Positions 55,140 through 64,000 are shown, counted from the first letter of the stretch. The stretch is 64,000 bases of DNA from Gemmatimonadota bacterium (GCA_027307165.1 DAHUXM010000034.1:1-64000); one strand, 5' to 3'. Notes: a model not told the origin generated them from the letters alone. Program-made: numbers and translations.

Positions 55140-56534
55140 ATGGACACGGTGACTGATCGCGAGCTGCTCAAGGCGAGCGTCCAGGAAAAGTACGGCGCCG
55201 CTGCGTCGCGAGTCACGGCTGGCAGCACGTCTGGCTCATGTTGCGGCTCGAGCGGGTGCTGCGGCGCAACCACCGATGCATGGGATCCGATAACGGCCGA
55301 TCTCTACGATGAAGGACAGACTGCGGGGATTCCGCAGGAAGCGCTCCTCGCGTCGCTGGGATGCGGAAATCCGACCGCGCTGGCACAGCTGAACATCGGC
55401 GAGACGGTCCTGGACCTCGGCTCCGGCGGTGGCATCGATGTTCTCCTCTCGGCCAGGCGCGTGGGATCAACCGGCAAGGCGTACGGGCTCGACATGACCG
55501 ACGAGATGCTGGCGCTGGCAAACGAGAACAAGCGCAAGTCCGGTGCGGAGAACGTCGAGTTCCTGCGAGGCGAGATCGAGCAGATCCCGCTCCCTGACAA
55601 TACTGTCGACGTCATCATCTCCAACTGTGTGATCAATCTCTCGGCGGACAAACGGCGTGTGCTCGCCGAGGCGTATCGTGTGCTCAAGCCAGGCGGGCGG
55701 CTTGCCGTCTCCGACGTCGTCGTGCGCGGCGACGTTTCGCCCGCTGTGAGGCGGAACATGGAGCTCTGGATCGGTTGCGTCGCCGGTGCACTTGGCGAGC
55801 AGGAATTTCTTACGCTGCTGCGCGACTCCGGCTTCGAGAATCCGAGCATCGAACCGACGCGATTCTACAGCTCCGAAGACGCGATGGCCTTTCTGGCGGG
55901 AAGCGGACTGGATGCGCAGTCGTTCGCGCGCGAGATAGATGATAAATTCTTCAGTGGATTCGTACGCGCGACAAAACCGCTGCTGGATGCAAAGGCAACT
56001 TCGTGCTGCGGCCCCGACTGCTGCGGGACAGATGAAGAGGCGCCAATTGCAATGACATCGAAATCGACCAGGAGCATCGTATATCGCTCCGCCGAAGCAC
56101 GGGACAGAGCTGCGGTGGAGAGCCTGCTGGATGATCTCGGACTTCCGGTCGCCGGTGTTCCGGAGGACCTGCGCAACTTCATCGTCGCGACGCACGAGGG
56201 CGACGTCATCGGTGTAACGGGGCTCGAGCTTGCTGATTCGAACGCTGTTCTGCTGCGCTCGGTAGGGGTTCATCCGGCCCATCGGGACAACGGCGTCGCA
56301 CGGCGACTCGTAGCACTGGCGATCGAGGACGCGCGCAGTATGAACATACGCAGTGTGTATCTTCTTACGCCGTCTGCGGAGAAATATTTTGCACGCTGGG
56401 GCTTCATGGAAACGTCACGCGCGGACATTCCGGAGGCGCTTGCTGCCACTTCGGAATTTCAGGGCGCGTGCACCCAGTCAACTACGCTGATGAAGCTCGA
56501 CCTCTTCGACCAACTTGATGCTGTTCATCGATAA
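55140..56534 (+). CDS. arsM: Arsenite methyltransferase fused to a GNAT acetyltransferase (ArsM-ArsN2-like)
   Basis: Residues 1-300 are ArsM, which methylates arsenite using SAM: VLDLGSGGGIDVLLSARRVG is motif I, and the conserved catalytic cysteines are C75, C163 (SNCVINL) and C213 (IGCVAG). CC pairs occur at 34-35 and 40-41 and again around 289-295. Residues 312-464 are a GNAT domain (IVYRSAEARDRAAVESLLDD, RSVGVHPAHRDNGVARRLV, YFARWGF), of the type found in ArsN2 proteins that acetylate arsinothricin. A single frame carries both, at 464 residues. Confidence 0.9.
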   Translation: MDTVTDRELLKASVQEKYGAAASRVTAGSTSGSCCGSSGCCGATTDAWDPITADLYDEGQTAGIPQEALLASLGCGNPTALAQLNIGETVLDLGSGGGIDVLLSARRVGSTGKAYGLDMTDEMLALANENKRKSGAENVEFLRGEIEQIPLPDNTVDVIISNCVINLSADKRRVLAEAYRVLKPGGRLAVSDVVVRGDVSPAVRRNMELWIGCVAGALGEQEFLTLLRDSGFENPSIEPTRFYSSEDAMAFLAGSGLDAQSFAREIDDKFFSGFVRATKPLLDAKATSCCGPDCCGTDEEAPIAMTSKSTRSIVYRSAEARDRAAVESLLDDLGLPVAGVPEDLRNFIVATHEGDVIGVTGLELADSNAVLLRSVGVHPAHRDNGVARRLVALAIEDARSMNIRSVYLLTPSAEKYFARWGFMETSRADIPEALAATSEFQGACTQSTTLMKLDLFDQLDAVHR

Positions 56535-57516
56535 CCGTGATCTCAACGACGCCCGTGTCAATCTGGCACTGGAAGAGCACGTGCTGCGCAACCGGATGGG
56601 CAGCGACGATTACCTGCTGTTCTACATCAACGCACCGTCCATCATCATCGGACGGAACCAGAATACGATCGAGGAGGTAAGTCCATCGGTCGTCGCGGCG
56701 CGCGGGATTACAGTCGTGCGCCGCATTTCGGGCGGCGGGGCGGTGTATCACGATCTTGGCAACTTGAACTTCAGCTTCATGACGCCGTCGGTGCACGGCC
56801 GCTTCAATCGATACGAGCTGTTCACGCGTCCGGTCATCGACGTGCTGCACGAGCTTGGTGTTCCGGCGGAGCTGGGCGGGCGAAACGACATTCTCGCTGG
56901 CGGCCGCAAGATTTCCGGAAACGCGCAGTTTGCGCGCCCGGACCGGATGTTCAGTCACGGCACTCTGTTGTTCGATTCGAATCTCGATGATGTTACCGCC
57001 GCGCTCGTTCCAAAGCCCGGCAAGGTCGAATCAAAGGGAGTGAAGTCCATTCGCAGCCGCGTCGCGAACATAAGTGAATTTCTCGACCACCCGATTACCG
57101 TCATGGAGCTGCGGGAGCGAATAATCGAGCGAATCTTCGGCACGCGCGACAGAAGCAAGGTCCCGACGCTCGAGCTCGACGCCGCCGACTGGGCTGAGGT
57201 GGACGCGCTGGTGAAGCGGAAGTACGGATCGTGGGACTGGAACTACGGAGAGAATCCGCGCTGTAATGTCCAGCGCGCGCACAGGTTTACCGCGGGAGAG
57301 ATAGACGTGCGCGTGAACGTGGAGGGAGGGCGAGTCGCAGCGGTGCGCATCTTCGGCGATTTCATGGGCCGAGAGGACGTCACTGAACTCGAGGCGCTGA
57401 TGCTGGGCGTTCCGTACGACTACGCATCGATCGCCGGGGCGCTGTCGGGCGTGGATCTGGACAGCTACTTCGGCGACATACCGCCCGACGAGGCGTTGGC
57501 TCTGCTGGCAGGCTGA
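56518..57516 (+). CDS. lplA: Lipoate-protein ligase
   Basis: LplA attaches lipoate to the lipoyl domains of 2-oxoacid dehydrogenases and GcvH. The N-terminal ligase domain is clear: LFIDNRDLNDARVNLALEEH, SIIIGRNQNTIEEV, VVRRISGGGAVYHDLGNLNF and KISGNAQFARPDRMFSHGTLL. A C-terminal domain of about 80 residues is present, which fits an autonomous ligase. The ATG at 56518 is preferred over TTG 56515; it overlaps arsM by 17 bases. 332 residues. Confidence 0.92.
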   Translation: MLFIDNRDLNDARVNLALEEHVLRNRMGSDDYLLFYINAPSIIIGRNQNTIEEVSPSVVAARGITVVRRISGGGAVYHDLGNLNFSFMTPSVHGRFNRYELFTRPVIDVLHELGVPAELGGRNDILAGGRKISGNAQFARPDRMFSHGTLLFDSNLDDVTAALVPKPGKVESKGVKSIRSRVANISEFLDHPITVMELRERIIERIFGTRDRSKVPTLELDAADWAEVDALVKRKYGSWDWNYGENPRCNVQRAHRFTAGEIDVRVNVEGGRVAAVRIFGDFMGREDVTELEALMLGVPYDYASIAGALSGVDLDSYFGDIPPDEALALLAG

Positions 57517-59327
57517 TGCGGATGCCGGCGCAGCGATGACACGGTGCGCTCGTAGAGATTGAGTACGTGACTTCGGTTGATGATTCCGAGCAGCCGATTC
57601 GTGTGCCGGTCGACGACCGGAATTGATTCCGCGCCGCGGACTCCCATCTTGCGGATCGCTTCGAGCAGCGAGTCGCCCGGTGAGACGATCTCGGACGGCT
57701 GTGCGATGTCGCTCGCAACCAGCAGCGACCCCAGGTGCTCGTCGTCGCGCGCGAGCTGGCCCAGATCCGCGACTGTTATTACGCCGACGAGCCCGTACGA
57801 CTCGTCGACGACGGGAAAGTACAGCTGGCGCGTGTTGCCGAGATGTGCAAGCAGCTCATCGACGGCGGCTCCCTCGAAGATTACCTGCGGCGCTGATTCA
57901 TACGCGTCGGACACGTGCAGTCCGGCGAGTACGTCGCGATCTGCGCCCTGCTCGATGGACTCGCCGCGCCGGCGCAGCCAGCCGCAGTAGAGCGAATCGG
58001 CGCTGAGCCTGCGCGCGATGGTGTGCGTGATGACGACGGTCAACATCAGTGGAATTACTATCGCGTAGTCGTTCGTCATCTCGAATACGAGCAGTATTCC
58101 CGTGATCGGAGCGTCGGTTGCGCCGGCGATAAGTGCGCCCATGCCGACGAGAGCGTAAGCCTCGGGGTGCAGCCCCAGCGCCGGAAGCGCTCTGGATAAT
58201 GCGACGCCAAATGCTCCACCCGTCGCAGCGCCGATGTACAACGACGGCGTGAACACGCCGCCAGATCCGCCCATGTTGAGCGTAATCGCCGTTGCGACGA
58301 TCTTGCCGACTGCGAGTGCGAGCAACCCATACCACGCCATGTGACCGAATACATCGCTGTGCATGGCGAGGTGGCCATACCCGACCAGCCGGCCGCCCGA
58401 CAGAAAGACCAGAATACCGACCGTCGCACCGCCGACCCACGGGATGAACGAAGGCGGAAGCGGAATCTTCTTCTGAAGATCTCCGGCGCCAAAGTACGTG
58501 CGCACGTAGAGAGCGGCCATCAGTCCGCAAACGATTCCGAGCAAAGGATAGAGCAGCAACAGCTCGCTCGGATGCGCGTATCCGTATTGAGCCGGAATTG
58601 CGAAGGCCGGATGATTTCCGAATACGGAGCGCGACACCACAGCCGCGACGACGCTCGCGACCACGACCGGCGCAAAGGAGCCGGCGGCAAGAGTACCGAC
58701 GACTTCTTCGAGCGCGAAGAAGGCACCGGCGAGTGGCGCATTGAACGCGGCACTGATGGCTGCGCCTGTTGCGCAGCCGACCAGCACCACGACTCTGGAC
58801 GGAGCGAAGCGAAAGGTTCGTCCGAGCCACGATCCGATCATCGCGCCGAGCACGACGACCGGACCCTCGTTACCAGCCGATCCGCCGGCCCCGATCGTGA
58901 TTGCGCTTGCGGCCGTTCGTGCAAGCGCCGGTCTGGCCTCGATGTCTCCGCCACGCCGTACGACGGCGAGCTGCACGTCGGGGACGTTCATTCCTTCGTG
59001 ACCGCGGCCGATGTGGCGCATGACCCACCACGCCACGGCGAGGCCGGCGGCGGTGATTACCGGGCGATACGTGAGCAGGGCAAAGCGGGGGAATTCCGCC
59101 GTTGGAAGACGATAGAAGGCCCAATACGCGAGATCGATGCTCTTGTAGAAGGCGACGACGCCGAGTGCGCTCAGAAGCCCGGTAACGACGGCGAAGATGA
59201 GCAGGACTGCATTCTCGCTCAGCGCCTTTCCATTGAACCACGCGGTTATCGCGACCCATGTCCGCTCGACTGCGAGAGTGGCTCGTTCCGCGAAAATCAC
59301 TGCGGGGCGTGGTGGTCGCTCGGACAT
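57465..59327 (-). CDS. ClC-family chloride channel/antiporter with CBS pair
   Basis: A 620-residue membrane protein with about ten or more membrane helices and two C-terminal CBS domains (about 495-600). Selectivity-filter elements are present: GGSAGNEGPVV with the gating Glu and GGSGGVFTPSLYIGAATG. CBS parts show YGLVGVITVADL and NRLLGIINRSHVL. In bacteria ClC proteins exchange Cl- for H+ or conduct it. ATG at 59327; a TTG at 59336 is possible. The end overlaps lplA convergently. Confidence 0.9.
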   Translation of the reverse strand: MSERPPRPAVIFAERATLAVERTWVAITAWFNGKALSENAVLLIFAVVTGLLSALGVVAFYKSIDLAYWAFYRLPTAEFPRFALLTYRPVITAAGLAVAWWVMRHIGRGHEGMNVPDVQLAVVRRGGDIEARPALARTAASAITIGAGGSAGNEGPVVVLGAMIGSWLGRTFRFAPSRVVVLVGCATGAAISAAFNAPLAGAFFALEEVVGTLAAGSFAPVVVASVVAAVVSRSVFGNHPAFAIPAQYGYAHPSELLLLYPLLGIVCGLMAALYVRTYFGAGDLQKKIPLPPSFIPWVGGATVGILVFLSGGRLVGYGHLAMHSDVFGHMAWYGLLALAVGKIVATAITLNMGGSGGVFTPSLYIGAATGGAFGVALSRALPALGLHPEAYALVGMGALIAGATDAPITGILLVFEMTNDYAIVIPLMLTVVITHTIARRLSADSLYCGWLRRRGESIEQGADRDVLAGLHVSDAYESAPQVIFEGAAVDELLAHLGNTRQLYFPVVDESYGLVGVITVADLGQLARDDEHLGSLLVASDIAQPSEIVSPGDSLLEAIRKMGVRGAESIPVVDRHTNRLLGIINRSHVLNLYERTVSSLRRHPHQPASRANASSGGMSPK

Positions 59328-59414
59328 GATCCGCAATGTAACGGGCGCAGCAAATATTTCGCTTACACGCCGCGTGTTCCGTAACCCACGGCGCCCGAAT
59401 AGCTTGATGGCACC

Positions 59415-60236
59415 ATGACGATCTCTGAATCATCGGTCCCGACGCCGTCCAGCGCCGCGCCGAGTACGGAACCGTACTACGTGGCTGTTGGCCACGAGGT
59501 CGAGATATTCGAGCGATGTCACCGGCGCGGCCTTCCAGTGCTGCTCAAGGGTCCGACGGGATGCGGAAAAACGCGCTTTGTGGAGCACATGGCCTGGCGA
59601 TTGGGCCGGCCGCTCGTCACAGTCGCATGCCACGACGACCTCTCGGCGAGCGATCTAACCGGCCGTTATCTCATTCGTGGCGGCGAGACGGTATGGGTGG
59701 ACGGGCCGCTCGCGGTCGCGGCCAGAATCGGCGCGATCTGCTATCTCGATGAAGTAGTCGAGGCGCGCGAGGATACCGTCGTCGTGATTCATCCGCTCAC
59801 GGACGATCGTAAACTGCTGCCGATCGACAAGACGGGAGAGATGGTCGTTGCGGCGCCGGGCTTCCAGCTTGTTGCATCCTACAATCCCGGTTACCAGCAT
59901 GCGATCAAGGACCTGAAACCAAGCACGCGCCAGCGCTTCGTCTCGCTTGATTTCGATTATCCGGCGGCAGCGATCGAGGCAAGGATCGTCGCGCATGAGA
60001 GTGGCGTCAAGCCGTCGGTTGCAGCGTCGCTGGTCGAAGTCGCGCATCGCGTGCGCCGCTTGCGCGATCAGGGGCTCGCTGAAGGCCCTGGCACGAGATT
60101 GCTCGTTTCGGCGGGACGATTGATTGCGGAGGGAATCGCTACTGAACGTGCGTGCCAGGTAGCGATCGGCGCAGCGCTCACGGACGATCCGGATCTGCTC
60201 TCCGCCATCGGCGACATCATCGACACCACGATGTAG
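59415..60236 (+). CDS. CbbQ/NirQ/NorQ-family MoxR-type AAA+ ATPase
   Basis: This 273-residue AAA+ ATPase belongs to the CbbQ/NorQ branch, whose members activate metalloenzymes such as Rubisco or NO reductase together with a VWA protein. Walker A is GPTGCGKT (46-53), Walker B is ICYLDE (108-113), and the STRQRF and SYNPGYQ loops are typical. The VWA partner follows after 17 bases. No Rubisco or nitrite/NO reductase genes are in the window, so the client is unknown. Confidence 0.9.
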   Translation: MTISESSVPTPSSAAPSTEPYYVAVGHEVEIFERCHRRGLPVLLKGPTGCGKTRFVEHMAWRLGRPLVTVACHDDLSASDLTGRYLIRGGETVWVDGPLAVAARIGAICYLDEVVEAREDTVVVIHPLTDDRKLLPIDKTGEMVVAAPGFQLVASYNPGYQHAIKDLKPSTRQRFVSLDFDYPAAAIEARIVAHESGVKPSVAASLVEVAHRVRRLRDQGLAEGPGTRLLVSAGRLIAEGIATERACQVAIGAALTDDPDLLSAIGDIIDTTM

Positions 60237-60253
60237 GTGCGGCTGTGAATCGC

Positions 60254-62191
60254 ATGCGCGCATTGATGATCAAGTCGTCCCGCAAGCTGGGGCGACCCGT
60301 TGTGCGCGCCGCAAATTGGGTGCGCGCGATGCGCACCACTCCCGAGGTTGCGCTCGACACGGTGCGGCGCCGCCTGGAGCTGTTGCTCGCCGCAACTTAT
60401 GGCGTACGATTCGAGATTGCGCCAGTAGCAGATGACACACCGCGCAACACGTTTCACGTGGGAAGGCGGCGTCCGATCGCGCGACATGAAGGAGTGTCGA
60501 TCAAGCTGCCCGCAACGATGGACGCATCAGATGGTGCGGCTGCCGCGATCGCGCGTTACCGGTTGCTGGCGATCGAACAGGCAGTGCGCATCATGCGCCG
60601 TAGCGCCGCGCTCGCACCCACCGGCAGGAACGCCATCACGCGTGACCTCTACAATCTGCACGAAGCTGCGGAGATCGATGCATCCATCGCGAGCAGTGCG
60701 CCCGGCGTCGCATCGCTGATCGCCGAAGAACGCGCTCGCGCCATTGTTGCGCGCCCGGGCCTTTCCCGGTTGACTGCGCGTGAGCGGGCAGTCGAGCAGC
60801 TCGTGCAGACTGTACTCAGATCCGACCCCGCAGTGATTCCCGAAGACATTCGCGCGGGCGCGTCTCCTGAAGACTCACTTGCGTGGGCACGCGCTCGTAC
60901 GTTGGCCGTCGAGTCGTTGACCGGCCAGTATCGTCCCCTCGAACCGATAGCGGTGTGGGGACAGACGCTCGACGGCGCCGAGCCGGGGACGACCCAGGGC
61001 CCGCAATACGGGGCGCTCGTTCCACCAAGTCCAGGCTACGGTTCTGGAGAAAGCGCTGCGCCAGCGACAGGTGCCGACGATACCCTTCAGGAGCTCACAC
61101 CAACTGGCGACAGTGCAGCCAATTTGCCGGACAATACCGCGGATCAGGACGACCCCGATCACGCGGTGGCTCTGGACGATGCGTCGACGAGCGGCGATTC
61201 CGACCCCGATGGCGACAGTGGTAGCGCGAGACGCACTGGCACGTTGAACGTTACGGACGCTGCGATATTCGAGGCGTCACGATCAGGCGATGGAGTCCTG
61301 TACCCGGAGTGGGATTGCAACGCGTCGGCGTACCGCGAGCTCGGAGCCGTCGTCCACGCGCGGCACGCCGTGCAAGGAGACGTAGCGTGGGCCGACCGAG
61401 TCCTTGGCGAACATCCGGCACTGGTGCGGCGTGTACGGCGGGAGTTCGAGCGGCTGAGGGCGCGCCGCGAGCGCATGCTTCGGCAGCGCGAGGGTGATGA
61501 GCTCGATCTCGCTGCATGCGTGCGAGCACTCGCGGATGCTGCCGCTGGTGATTCGTCGGATGACCGGTTGTACATGTCGGTTCACGCTGCTCGACGCGCG
61601 ATCGCGATCACTGTTCTCGTCGACGTGAGCGCGTCCACGAGAGATGTAGTCGCCGACGGACGCACTGTGATCGATATCGAGAAGACGACGCTGCTCATCG
61701 CGAGCGAGGCATTCGACGCGCTTGGTGATTCCTATTCCATCCTCAGTTTTTCCGGTGTTGGCGCGCCCGATGTACGCATCTCGATATTGAAGGCGTTCAG
61801 CGAATCGAACAGCGAAACCGTTCGACGACGCATTGCCGGGATCGAAGCGGGCGGCAATACGCGGCTGGGCGCTGCGATTCGTCACGCGACGACACAGCTC
61901 GCGGCGCAACCGGCTGGTCATCGTCTGCTGTTGATTCTCTCGGATGGGAAGCCGAACGACGTGGATCGATACTTCACAACGTACGCGGTAGAGGATTCGC
62001 GACAGGCGATATTCGAGGCGCGCGCCGACGGGATCTATCCCTTCTGCCTGACCGTCGACGGCAACGATCCGGATCCATATCTCGCACGGGTGTTCGGTGC
62101 TGCGGGACACACGATACTGCGTAATCCGGAACATCTCCCCCTCGCGCTTCTCGACCTGGTGCGCGATCTCCTGCGCGGCGGTGGCCGATAA
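60254..62191 (+). CDS. VWA-domain partner protein (CbbO/NorD-like)
   Basis: A 645-residue protein with a von Willebrand A domain at the C-terminus. The metal-adhesion site is complete: DVSAS (457-461), NTRLG and the later LSDGKPND. The first part is helical, and an acidic, low-complexity region (about 260-330, rich in Asp, Ser and Pro) precedes the VWA domain. It is the expected partner of the upstream ATPase. A GTG start at 60245 is possible. Confidence 0.85.
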   Translation: MRALMIKSSRKLGRPVVRAANWVRAMRTTPEVALDTVRRRLELLLAATYGVRFEIAPVADDTPRNTFHVGRRRPIARHEGVSIKLPATMDASDGAAAAIARYRLLAIEQAVRIMRRSAALAPTGRNAITRDLYNLHEAAEIDASIASSAPGVASLIAEERARAIVARPGLSRLTARERAVEQLVQTVLRSDPAVIPEDIRAGASPEDSLAWARARTLAVESLTGQYRPLEPIAVWGQTLDGAEPGTTQGPQYGALVPPSPGYGSGESAAPATGADDTLQELTPTGDSAANLPDNTADQDDPDHAVALDDASTSGDSDPDGDSGSARRTGTLNVTDAAIFEASRSGDGVLYPEWDCNASAYRELGAVVHARHAVQGDVAWADRVLGEHPALVRRVRREFERLRARRERMLRQREGDELDLAACVRALADAAAGDSSDDRLYMSVHAARRAIAITVLVDVSASTRDVVADGRTVIDIEKTTLLIASEAFDALGDSYSILSFSGVGAPDVRISILKAFSESNSETVRRRIAGIEAGGNTRLGAAIRHATTQLAAQPAGHRLLLILSDGKPNDVDRYFTTYAVEDSRQAIFEARADGIYPFCLTVDGNDPDPYLARVFGAAGHTILRNPEHLPLALLDLVRDLLRGGGR

Positions 62192-62281
62192 GTGAGAAAG
62201 CGGGACTGACGATCCAAACACCCGTGTGGGCGATGTGACGCCTGGGCTGGCGCCCTGGTCTTATCTTTGAATGCCGTGCCG

Positions 62282-62863
62282 ATGCCGATAACTGCTGAAA
62301 CCGCCCAGGATCGTGCGTGGCACGCTGCGACAGTCGCACGGGTGCTGCGTGGTGACGTGGCGGCGTACGCCGAACTCGTGGCGCGACACCGGGACAGACT
62401 CCTGCGATATGCGATGCGAATGTTGTGTGACGCCGACGAGGCTGATGACGTGACACAGGAAACGTTCGTGCGTGCGTACCGCTCGCTCGCGACGTGCGAC
62501 GATCCGGCACGTTTCGGAGGATGGATCTTCAGTATTCTCGCGAATCGCTGCCGCACTGCCGGAGCCCGTCGCGCAAGACGGGAGGCGGTGTTTGTTTCGA
62601 CGGGCACCGACGTGAACGATTGGCCGGACTATTCGGAGTCCGACAGTGTGGATACGACGACCCCGTCGTTCGAGCGGGTCGAGCAGGCATTGATGGGATT
62701 GAATGCGGCGCATCGCGAAGCATTCCTTCTCAAGTACGTCGAGGACCTGAGTTATGACGAGATCGCCGTGCTCACTGGCGCTGGCGTCTCGGCGTTGAAG
62801 ATGCGCGTGAGCAGGGCGCGGGAGTTTCTGCGTGCGGCTCTGCAGGAGGTAACGGATGGCTGA
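62282..62863 (+). CDS. ECF-type RNA polymerase sigma factor
   Basis: A sigma-70 family ECF factor of 193 residues. Region 2 is ADEADDVTQETFVRAYRSLA with a following FGGWIFSILANRCR, and region 4 is AHREAFLLKYVEDLSYDEIA then AGVSALKMRVSRAREFLR. It probably directs transcription of envelope genes. The overlapping downstream gene encodes a one-helix membrane protein, as expected of a sigma/anti-sigma pair. TTG (62267) and GTG (62276) are alternative starts; no clear ribosome-binding site is present. Confidence 0.9.
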   Translation: MPITAETAQDRAWHAATVARVLRGDVAAYAELVARHRDRLLRYAMRMLCDADEADDVTQETFVRAYRSLATCDDPARFGGWIFSILANRCRTAGARRARREAVFVSTGTDVNDWPDYSESDSVDTTTPSFERVEQALMGLNAAHREAFLLKYVEDLSYDEIAVLTGAGVSALKMRVSRAREFLRAALQEVTDG

Positions 62864-63422
62864 AGATATGGACGACACAGAGGGGCTGGACGCAGCGGAG
62901 CAGCAACTCGTTGCTCAGCTTCGTACGCCGATCGCCGTGGACACCGACGCATTCGATGGACGAGTGATGGCTGCGGTGCAGCGGGAGCGTGCATTCGGTC
63001 GCGCGGGCCGTCGCGCAAGCCATCGCATGGTTGCGGCTACCACAGTCGCTGGTGCCGCACTCGCCGCAGTGATCGCGTTCGTCATGATCGGCGGCGGTGT
63101 CGATCGTACGGCGCCCGAGCATCCGGCGAAGGTCGTACATTCCGCGCTCAGCACGGTTCGCTTCACACTTGTTGCATCGGGTGCGTCGCAGGTGGCAGTC
63201 GCTGGAAGCTTCAATGGATGGAATGCGACGGCGACACCTCTCCGCCGCATCGACAAGAACACCTGGGCCGCCGACATTCCGCTCGGCGCTGGACGATATG
63301 TGTATCAATTTGTAATTGATGGGCACCGCTGGGTTCCGGATCCGCAGGCGCCACGCGATCCCGGTGATGATTTCGGCGCGACTAATTCCGTAGTGACGGT
63401 AGCAGGATCGGGATCGGCATGA
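62856..63422 (+). CDS. Single-pass membrane protein with glycogen-binding-like domain, possible anti-sigma
   Basis: Residues 1-57 are cytoplasmic and helical, 59-79 form a membrane helix, and residues 100-187 resemble a CBM48/AMPK glycogen-binding domain: QVAVAGSFNGWNATATPLRR, NTWAADIPLGAGRYVYQFVI and GHRWVPDP. Overlap with the sigma gene by 8 bases suggests it is its anti-sigma, but no HxxxCxxC zinc motif is present, so this is inferred from position only. The predicted sugar-binding part would face the periplasm. 188 residues. Confidence 0.75.
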   Translation: MAEDMDDTEGLDAAEQQLVAQLRTPIAVDTDAFDGRVMAAVQRERAFGRAGRRASHRMVAATTVAGAALAAVIAFVMIGGGVDRTAPEHPAKVVHSALSTVRFTLVASGASQVAVAGSFNGWNATATPLRRIDKNTWAADIPLGAGRYVYQFVIDGHRWVPDPQAPRDPGDDFGATNSVVTVAGSGSA

Positions 63423-64000
63423 TGAGCAGATTCATTGATACGCTTGTCGCATCGCTCGCAGTCGTGGCCCTGGCGGTTTGCATTGGCAACGTTGCTGGCG
63501 CGCAGGGCGTTGCCGCGCTGCAACAGCTCGATGGCCGAGCGTCGGCCTCGCTCAAGGCTCAGGTGACTTCCGTCGCTGATTCGGTTGCGCACGCGGGTCT
63601 GCCCGTTGCGCCACTCGTGGACAAGGCTCTCGAAGGGATCAGCAAGGGCGCTGACGACAACAGAATCATGATCGCCGTTCGCGGAGTTGCGAACGACCTC
63701 GGCATCGCGCGTCGCGCTCTCGGCCCTTCATCGGATAACGAACTCGCGGCGGCAGTTGCGGCGCTGCGCGCGGGATCGACGCCGCCCGGACTCACTCGGC
63801 TGCGCAAGGAATTGCCGGGCCGCCAGCTCGTTGTCCCACTGTCAGTGCTGGCCTCGCTGATAGTTGACGGGGCACCCGCGCAATCGGCGATCGTTGCTGT
63901 CGTTGCCAACGCCAGGCAACGGGATGATTCCGGTCTGCTTGCATACGGTCGCAGTGTATCGCATGATATTGCCGGTGGCGTTGCACCGTTGACAGCGATT
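63419..64000 (+). CDS. Secreted or envelope protein, 3' end outside window
   Basis: An open frame starts at ATG 63419, overlapping the previous stop by 4 bases, and runs off the window end without a stop (194 codons visible). It has a signal peptide ending near AGAQG, followed by a mostly helical, alanine-rich region (LQQLDGRASASLKAQ, then VDKALEGISKGADDNRIMIA). I do not recognise the family. It is probably the third gene of the sigma unit. Confidence 0.7.
   Translation, partial: MMSRFIDTLVASLAVVALAVCIGNVAGAQGVAALQQLDGRASASLKAQVTSVADSVAHAGLPVAPLVDKALEGISKGADDNRIMIAVRGVANDLGIARRALGPSSDNELAAAVAALRAGSTPPGLTRLRKELPGRQLVVPLSVLASLIVDGAPAQSAIVAVVANARQRDDSGLLAYGRSVSHDIAGGVAPLTAI

Noticed and set aside
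59415-60236. GvpN of the gas-vesicle system
   Set aside because: The AAA+ ATPase is related to GvpN, but SYNPGYQ, STRQRF and the VWA partner place it in the CbbQ/NorQ branch.

Overview
The window is high-GC bacterial chromosome with short intergenic gaps, many GTG/TTG starts and many 1-8 base gene overlaps. Gene content (class II ribonucleotide reductase, signal-peptide peptidase/beta-barrel proteins, Hanks-type kinase and PP2C phosphatase, a gas-vesicle cluster, Lys/Ala-rich tails on ribosomal proteins) fits a Gram-negative-type soil or freshwater bacterium. My best guess is Gemmatimonadota, but this is an inference from gene style only. No rRNA, tRNA, CRISPR array, prophage or insertion sequence was recognised.

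Layout. 1-13.4 kb: the end of tuf, then a near-complete S10-spc ribosomal operon (rpsJ to rplO), secY, adk and map. It stops there; infA, rpmJ and the alpha operon do not follow. Several ribosomal proteins carry low-complexity basic tails, and a small repeat-rich insert sits between rpsN and rpsH. 13.5-15.8 kb (minus strand): a fused formiminotransferase-cyclodeaminase and an inositol-monophosphatase-family enzyme. 15.9-23.5 kb: trpS, a membrane M28 peptidase and a compact gas-vesicle cluster (gvpF, gvpG, gvpL, a GvpA-like/GvpK fusion, gvpJ, gvpA), ending in a PAS histidine kinase and a terminator. 23.5-35.8 kb: purA, glyS, a zinc metallopeptidase, two small proteins (one possibly ubiquitin-like), an HDAC-family enzyme, a methyltransferase, a lone GvpF-like protein, a zinc-ribbon Ser/Thr kinase, a dipeptide epimerase, priA and a VirJ-like hydrolase.

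35.8-49 kb: a poorly coding stretch, a frameshifted outer-membrane protein gene, a two-component pair, an ABC exporter, a glycine-zipper lipoprotein, murQ-anmK for cell-wall sugar recycling, a PP2C phosphatase, an amidase and a 999-residue peptidase/propeller/barrel protein. 49-64 kb: nrdJ, a CHASE3 histidine kinase, an alpha/beta hydrolase, an arsenic unit (arsR and a fused ArsM-GNAT gene, each behind a promoter with an ArsR-type operator in its spacer), lplA, a ClC chloride channel with CBS domains, a CbbQ/NorQ-type ATPase with its VWA partner, an ECF sigma factor with a membrane protein carrying a glycogen-binding-like domain, and a truncated secreted protein.

Functional links. Gas-vesicle genes are physically tied to trpS and to a sensor kinase, and a second GvpF-like gene lies 10 kb away beside a kinase. 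murQ, anmK, the amidase and the dipeptide epimerase together suggest peptidoglycan turnover. The arsenic unit is the best-supported self-contained regulon. The most unusual items are the GvpA-like/GvpK fusion, the isolated GvpF-like gene, the ArsM-GNAT fusion with duplicated operators, the basic tails on ribosomal proteins, and the membrane protein with a glycogen-binding-like domain beside an ECF sigma factor.
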